A stretch of DNA of 8,752 nt, taken from Porphyromonas sp. Its GTDB lineage: Bacteria; Bacteroidota; Bacteroidia; Bacteroidales; Porphyromonadaceae. The notes under the pieces were generated by a model. The model made no database searches, had not been told where the DNA came from, and saw only the letters and a list, made by a program, of their open reading frames with translations. The DNA is taken from assembly GCA_029983495.1 (NCBI GenBank), contig JASBZJ010000085.1:1-8752 (forward strand), read 5' to 3'. The translations under genes and the position numbers were made by a program. Below, piece by piece: positions 6,202 to 8,752 of this stretch (position 1 is its first letter; each line of letters begins with the position of its first letter).

Positions 6202-8752
6202 TTAATGCTTCGCAATCGACACCGTGAGTGTAAAGCCTTCAAAATCGTCGTATGTTTTAGCATCACTTACAGCATCAACTAGAACGATACTATCGGCTTG
6301 TATTTGTTCCATAATATATTCCTCAAAACATTGAAGGGCATGATCCAATGGCGTTCCCGATAGAATATTTACTTCTATTCGGTCGTTTACTTCAAACCCT
6401 AGTTCCTTTCTAAGGTTTTGAATCCTATTAACAAATTCACGTGCTAACCCTTCGTTGCGGAGTTCATCGGTAACGGTAATATCCAAAGCCACAGTTGTAG
6501 TTCCTTCTGTTGCTACCTGCCATCCGGGGATGTCTTGCACCGAAATTTCAACCTCGTTTCGGTCGATTTCAACATCTTGTCCATTTAGCTGTAACACAAT
6601 ACGACCATTTTGTTCAAGTTCCATTATATCATCGTTTGTAAGCGACTTAATTAATTCACTAAGAGGCTTCATAAGCTTTCCAAAACGAACACCAAGTTTG
6701 CGGAAATCGGGTTTGATACTATGATGCCATATCGGTTCGTTTGCACTAACGTACTTTATTGCTTTTACGTTAACTTCGTTCAGAATCCAATTTTCAACTA
6801 ACTGAATTGATTCTTTTTCGCTATCGGTAGCTATAGGAATCATAATAGCAGCAAGAGGGTAGCGAACTTTAATGTTCACTTTACGGCGCAATGCCAGCAC
6901 CATCGACGATATTTGTTGAGCTTTTTCCATATTCCGTTCAAGAATAGGATCAATCAACGCTTTATCGTGAACAGGGAAATCGGTAAGATGAACTGATGCT
7001 TGTTCGTTACACATTAAATCGCGATATAAACGATCGGCATAAAATGGAGCAAATGGTGCTATAAGCCGAGCAACAGTTGTGAGGCATTCAAAAAGAGTTT
7101 GGTAGGCTGAAAGTTTATCTTTAGTCATTTCGCCTAACCAAAAACGCCTACGCGAAAGGCGAACATACCAGTTGCTTAGTTTTTGTAGAACAAAAAGCTC
7201 AATGTTACGAGCAGCCCTAGTTGGTTCGTAGTTATCAAGGGCTTCGGTAACATCTGCGATAAGCGTGTGGAGTTCGCTTCTTATCCAACGATCAATTTCC
7301 GAGCGATCACTGTTTTCGATAAGAGGAGCCGAAGGATTGAAGTCATCAAGGTTTGCATATAGTGCAAAGAACTGGTAGGTGTTATAAAGAGTGCCAAAAA
7401 ACTTACGCATTACTTCCTTAATACCCTCAGCATCAAACTTTATATTATCCCATGGTTGAGCATTAGTTATGAGGTACCAGCGGAGAGGGTCGGAGCCATA
7501 ATTATTTATGGTAACGAATGGATCAACAGCGTTGCCTAAACGCTTGCTCATTTTATTTCCGTTCTTATCCTGAACAAGACCATTTACCAAAACATTTTTA
7601 AAAGCAACACTATCCATAGCCACAGTGGCAATGGCATGTAAAGTGTAAAACCACCCCCTGGTCTGATCTACTCCTTCTGCAATAAAATCAGCAGGGAAGC
7701 TTTTTCCGCTTTCTACTCTTTCTTTATTTTCAAAGGGATAATGTTCCTGAGCAAAAGGCATTGCACCCGAATCAAACCACACATCAATAAGATCCTTTTC
7801 ACGGTACATCGGTTTTCCTTTGGGAGAAACTAAAATAATTTGATCCACAATAGGGCGATGTAAATCTACTTGATTGTAATTATCATCGGTAAAATCATTG
7901 GGTTTAAATTCAGGGAATGGATTACTATGCATGAACCCTTTTTCCACCGATCGTTCTATACCATCAATTAGTTCTTTTACTGAGCCTATACATACCTCTT
8001 CGCTTCCATCTTCTGTTCTCCAAATGTTCAAAGGTGTACCCCAATAGCGACTACGAGAAAGGTTCCAATCTTGAATATTTTCAAGCCAATTCCCAAACCT
8101 ACCAGTTCCAATTGATTCGGGTTTCCAATTAATTGTTTTGTTTAATGCAATCATTTGCTCCTTAATAGCCGTGGTTCGAATAAACCAACTATCAAGTGGG
8201 TAATATATTATAGGTTTATCGGTACGCCAACAGTGAGGATAACTGTGAACATGCTTTTCTATTTTGAAGGCTTTATTTTGCATTTTAAGCATAACACAGA
8301 TGTCAACGTCGAGTGACTCCCCTTCGGTTTCATCGCTACTATAGCCACTTTTTACGTATCTACCAGCGTAAACATCGTAAAGTGGTATATCCATCCGTGT
8401 ACTAGCAAAGTCTTTATCTATATCTTCAACAGCATAAAATTTACCACGCAAGTCAACCATTGGGCGTTCCAAGCCGTCCTTATCGAGTATTGTTAAAGCT
8501 GGAATGCCTTCCTTAAGAGCAACCATGCGGTCATCTGCGCCAAAAGTTGGAGCAATATGAACAATACCTGTACCATCTTCGGTAGTTACATAATCGCCAG
8601 GAATAACCCGAAAAGCACCTTCGCCTGGGTTAACCCATGGAATTAATTGTTCATAATGCAGACCAACCAGCTCGCTCCCTTTGTATTCTCCAATCACACG
8701 CCAAGGTACGTTCTTTTGTTTTTCATCTATTTCGTTTGGTAAGTTAGAAGTT
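6202..8752 (-). CDS. ileS: Isoleucyl-tRNA synthetase, type 2 (5' end outside the window)
   Basis: This cytosolic class I synthetase charges tRNA-Ile with isoleucine and hydrolyses mischarged valine. The frame is open to the right edge: 849 residues are visible, beginning TSNLPNEIDEKQK. The GTG at 8695-8697 is internal and not the start. The first roughly 290 residues, including the HIGH motif, must lie beyond the edge. Visible parts, numbered from the edge: the CP1 editing domain, with GTGIVHIAPTFGADD near 60-74 and WRTDKPIIYYPLDSWF; the DVWFDSGAMPF motif; KMSKR at 400-404 (7540-7554), the ATP-binding loop; the anticodon-binding helical domain; and a C-terminal region with RNEGLAREFVNRIQNLRK. 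The DVWFDSGAMP form and this C-terminus fit the eukaryote-like IleS type 2, which is known to be less sensitive to mupirocin. The product shows no frameshift and ends at the TAA at 6202-6204. It heads the lspA operon. Confidence 0.97.
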   Translation of the reverse strand, partial: TSNLPNEIDEKQKNVPWRVIGEYKGSELVGLHYEQLIPWVNPGEGAFRVIPGDYVTTEDGTGIVHIAPTFGADDRMVALKEGIPALTILDKDGLERPMVDLRGKFYAVEDIDKDFASTRMDIPLYDVYAGRYVKSGYSSDETEGESLDVDICVMLKMQNKAFKIEKHVHSYPHCWRTDKPIIYYPLDSWFIRTTAIKEQMIALNKTINWKPESIGTGRFGNWLENIQDWNLSRSRYWGTPLNIWRTEDGSEEVCIGSVKELIDGIERSVEKGFMHSNPFPEFKPNDFTDDNYNQVDLHRPIVDQIILVSPKGKPMYREKDLIDVWFDSGAMPFAQEHYPFENKERVESGKSFPADFIAEGVDQTRGWFYTLHAIATVAMDSVAFKNVLVNGLVQDKNGNKMSKRLGNAVDPFVTINNYGSDPLRWYLITNAQPWDNIKFDAEGIKEVMRKFFGTLYNTYQFFALYANLDDFNPSAPLIENSDRSEIDRWIRSELHTLIADVTEALDNYEPTRAARNIELFVLQKLSNWYVRLSRRRFWLGEMTKDKLSAYQTLFECLTTVARLIAPFAPFYADRLYRDLMCNEQASVHLTDFPVHDKALIDPILERNMEKAQQISSMVLALRRKVNIKVRYPLAAIMIPIATDSEKESIQLVENWILNEVNVKAIKYVSANEPIWHHSIKPDFRKLGVRFGKLMKPLSELIKSLTNDDIMELEQNGRIVLQLNGQDVEIDRNEVEISVQDIPGWQVATEGTTTVALDITVTDELRNEGLAREFVNRIQNLRKELGFEVNDRIEVNILSGTPLDHALQCFEEYIMEQIQADSIVLVDAVSDAKTYDDFEGFTLTVSIAKH

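Overview
The window reads as chromosomal backbone from a member of the Bacteroidota, most likely Bacteroidales or a close relative. The evidence is an AT-rich sequence, genes without Shine-Dalgarno sequences, promoter boxes of the Bacteroidota type (TAnnTTTG), a lipoprotein of the DUF4296 family directly after lspA, and an IleS and LspA of the forms usual in that phylum. All five confident protein genes lie on the minus strand, so transcription runs from high to low coordinates.

Layout, in order of transcription. At the right edge is ileS (isoleucyl-tRNA synthetase), whose 5' part lies outside the window. It is followed after 57 bp by lspA (lipoprotein signal peptidase), and after 37 bp by a DUF4296 lipoprotein gene. 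The three look like one operon, closed by an intrinsic terminator whose hairpin carries the last stop codon in its loop. Next comes an independent gene for an exported endonuclease/exonuclease/phosphatase-family protein with its own promoter. A 570-bp gap follows, holding a very strong terminator hairpin, and then ppk1 (polyphosphate kinase). LspA would process the DUF4296 lipoprotein encoded right after it. I see no sequence evidence, such as shared operators, that links the exported nuclease to ppk1.

The least ordinary part is the leftmost 526 bp, which has no convincing protein gene apart from a ten-codon start at the left edge. It carries a good minus-strand promoter (-7 box at 406-413), with a perfect 14-bp palindrome over its -33 region. 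A hairpin sits at the predicted 5' end, and several nested complementary segments follow. At 142-190 there is a long hairpin followed by a T-run. Together these describe a candidate structured non-coding RNA or long regulatory leader of about 260 nt that I cannot assign to a known family. The base pairing was found by eye and needs a covariance or folding test.

No tRNA, rRNA, CRISPR array, insertion sequence or phage gene was seen.
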